The notes beneath the pieces are model-generated. The model did no database searches, was not told the origin of the DNA, and saw only the letters and a program-made list of their open reading frames with translations. A program made the translations under genes and the position numbers. DNA of 64,000 nucleotides from JAJTFW01 sp046330075 (GTDB lineage Bacteria > Bacteroidota > Bacteroidia > AKYH767-A > OLB10). Of this stretch, positions 63,201 through 64,000 are shown piece by piece (within the stretch, counting starts at the first letter, position 1; each line of letters opens with the position of its first letter). The stretch lies in NCBI GenBank assembly GCA_046330075.1, contig JAXLTL010000012.1, forward strand, positions 1 through 64,000, read 5' to 3'.

Positions 63201-64000
63201 GGCGTGTCGCCAATGATTCAATTATGAATCCTGATACGGCCATTTCAAATCATTTCCAGTGGAAAAGCAGTTCATTCCTTTGTAAACCCGGCGTGACAGG
63301 ATGGTCGCAGGCGCATTATTATCAGTTCAGAGAGGGAACCCTGAGCAATATGAATTGGGTGGATCCGTTGCGGCAAACGGAGTTTATTACCTCGAACTAT
63401 TCGCTGAATATGTCGCATGAAGGTGCACGTCCAAGCTATGAAATTAACGGGGTGAACATGGATTATGGCGGTTGTTATGGCTACCAGCAGCTTGCAGTTG
63501 CCGTACTCGATTCCATTCAGTTTGAGTATCCCTGGGAAGCAGATTCCTGTACCCGTTATTACGGAAACTATAACTATTACGTGTGTACCAGCAATGACGG
63601 CTGTGCATTCAGAACACGTCCTGATAAGTATTTCCTTTTTGATGCCGCCAATCCATCCGGCGTTCAGCACATGATCAATATGATGCTCGACTCGGTGCCG
63701 AATGGTGATTATCTTTTGAGCTGGTCAGTATTTACTGCCAAGTTTGATACAATGTCGGCTTTATCATCTGCCTTTGCTTCCCTGGGTGTGTCGCTGTTTG
63801 CAGCCCTCGATTCCGGAGATAAATACATGATGATGATGAAAAAAGGTGACCCGTCATCATTGATCTGGAAAAAGGGGCATTTCCCTGACAGTATCCTGCG
63901 AATTGACTATCTGCTTTCCCGCGACTGGGACAAAGGATTTCAAAGTTCTACAGTGATTGGTCCGGCGAAATCATGGAGTCAGGTCCACTGGGATTATACT
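60293..64000 (+). CDS. C25-family type IX secretion sortase PorU2-like (3' end outside window)
   Basis: The frame is open through the last base, giving 1236 residues so far. A signal peptide ends near residue 23 (TETFAQ). An N-terminal beta region (YRVSYNDM, GDYIEFYGRPNDG) is followed by a gingipain-like C25 domain at about 420-780, with the His of FYGHA (H647) and the Cys of LAQSCF (C677) as catalytic dyad. A CARDB-like Ig domain (about 800-880) and further beta domains follow. The size, and position after porV rather than before it, fit PorU2 better than the classical PorU, which also lacks so long a tail. A secreted C25 peptidase is the alternative. Confidence 0.8.
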   Translation, partial: MRKFCAFLFLLFIAGTETFAQPYGNEWIAFAQGQTHSSQQYFRINIWKEGIYRVSYNDMQNVGVPVSTWFSPDRYQLFSRGKEQFIRIQDANGDNIFGPGDYIEFYGRPNDGEYDAALYDTLPSQPNPYYSLYNDTAAYFLSYSPFSVSNRRMQVVTDNNYSSYVAEPWFIREDIKVYGSTYNIGARDYNDIADNSFTEGEGYLSEYLSKSYPKDAQFTIEKYNVLGPAPTMETRVMGANENMHPYQLKGGSQVLLDTAFFSYELVQHNLNLPNLPASGNYTFSFVPLTDSTFFNNMNYMQIAYNRLRYPRSFDFTGESFPQKLIFEGNPDKIYIHLTNVTAANPRLYVISGDSVKIVNLAVAGGNVDAIIPVYGQNVKCYILDNNQVFGATGNLSIRTVNTDPDPNRYARFNNFEEQGVGKDFLMVSNKKIWNTANAYATYRTSKGYNVLLADIDELYDQFAWGIKKHVLSIRNFADFLIDHNTVKPEYLLLLGKSVLSQNARSGSAYEQNLIPTYGEPASDQMFTAKLNSADFVQELATGRIAAQNDADVIAYLNKLTSFESQQDNPPSLWMKNVLHFGGGTDIVEQESLANKLGQYKQIIEDTLFGGNVMTILKSSTDPIQINLSQYVQQLIDSGCSMMTFYGHAAGTSFDIATDDPENYHNKDRYPVVLAQSCFVGDIHTTSKLLNERFVLTPEKGSIAFIAVPDKGIIEPLDNYSLRFHEVAFRDHYGYSVGQSMQQTVKDIIDPSMDRKSVCMNMTLHGDPAIHMNTFDKPDYDIQNAGVFFEPAVVTTEMETFDVKFVVTNIGENTSDSVHVLISRKMPDGTKRDTIIQLPYVTYRDTFSVTLPVDFQYGAGLNTFEVTVDNYEEVDEVDNIGNNVATATIQIGSTDINPIFPTKYAIVPSTQPVLKATTANLFAAPKNYIFEVDTSPFFDSPAKITHTAVNSFGIVSWQVPNNLQSDVPYFWRVANDSIMNPDTAISNHFQWKSSSFLCKPGVTGWSQAHYYQFREGTLSNMNWVDPLRQTEFITSNYSLNMSHEGARPSYEINGVNMDYGGCYGYQQLAVAVLDSIQFEYPWEADSCTRYYGNYNYYVCTSNDGCAFRTRPDKYFLFDAANPSGVQHMINMMLDSVPNGDYLLSWSVFTAKFDTMSALSSAFASLGVSLFAALDSGDKYMMMMKKGDPSSLIWKKGHFPDSILRIDYLLSRDWDKGFQSSTVIGPAKSWSQVHWDYT

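Overview
The window comes from a member of the Bacteroidota, probably a free-living aerobic, gliding or type IX-secreting lineage near the Sphingobacteriia/Chitinophagia. The evidence is a gldH gliding lipoprotein, a PorV-like protein followed by a C25-family PorU2-like sortase, four secreted proteins ending in type A (Por) sorting domains, and repeated use of the Bacteroidota promoter pattern TTG-N19/20-TAnnTTTG. No tRNA, rRNA, CRISPR array, insertion sequence or prophage was seen. Almost everything is chromosomal core or lineage-accessory coding sequence.

Layout. 1-5452: end of a MOSC protein, a hemerythrin-like protein, a TMEM175-type channel, a DinB protein, a secreted sugar dehydrogenase, an MFS transporter and riboflavin synthase. 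5583-13871: a DPP IV peptidase, then a likely light-response neighbourhood made of photolyase, a TIGR01777 epimerase, an outer-membrane barrel, a CarH-like B12 photoreceptor repressor, folE and an ECF sigma factor. 14257-22291: AI-2E exporter, C-terminal processing protease, pheS with a cyclophilin, a small lipoprotein, pgk and a CvpA protein. 22411-31695: an LVIVD protein, a seven-bladed propeller lipoprotein beside a histidine kinase/response regulator pair, and a 1478-residue repeat protein. 31857-36197: holB, ricT-like PSP1 protein, gldH and a thioredoxin. 36439-41451: an ABC/HlyD/TolC tripartite exporter operon whose ATPase has lost most catalytic motifs. 41614-49059: gamma-glutamyltransferase, TerC, a sulfatase, a methyltransferase, a LolD/MacB-type ATPase with a cobalamin adenosyltransferase, and a DUF2795 protein. 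49138-57159: recQ, a KpsF-type isomerase, tatC, a CMD protein, a DUF5686-type outer-membrane protein and lptB. 57300-64000: pssA-purS-DUF1684 operon, then porV and the open-ended porU2.

Functional links. The B12 adenosyltransferase at 48170 could supply the adenosylcobalamin sensed by the CarH-like regulator, and photolyase and folE are classic light-induced genes in other bacteria. The sorting-domain proteins are the expected clients of a T9SS to which the PorV/PorU2 pair relates. LptB, the KpsF isomerase, PssA and TatC are envelope biogenesis genes.

The most unusual features are outside genes. At least seven intergenic islands consist of short direct-repeat words with a small GC-rich hairpin. 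Some are arranged as facing complementary arms and some run into stop codons. One is a perfect-period 59-bp tandem array. A second unusual feature is a set of genes whose -7 element lies exactly four bases before the ATG, suggesting leaderless transcription.
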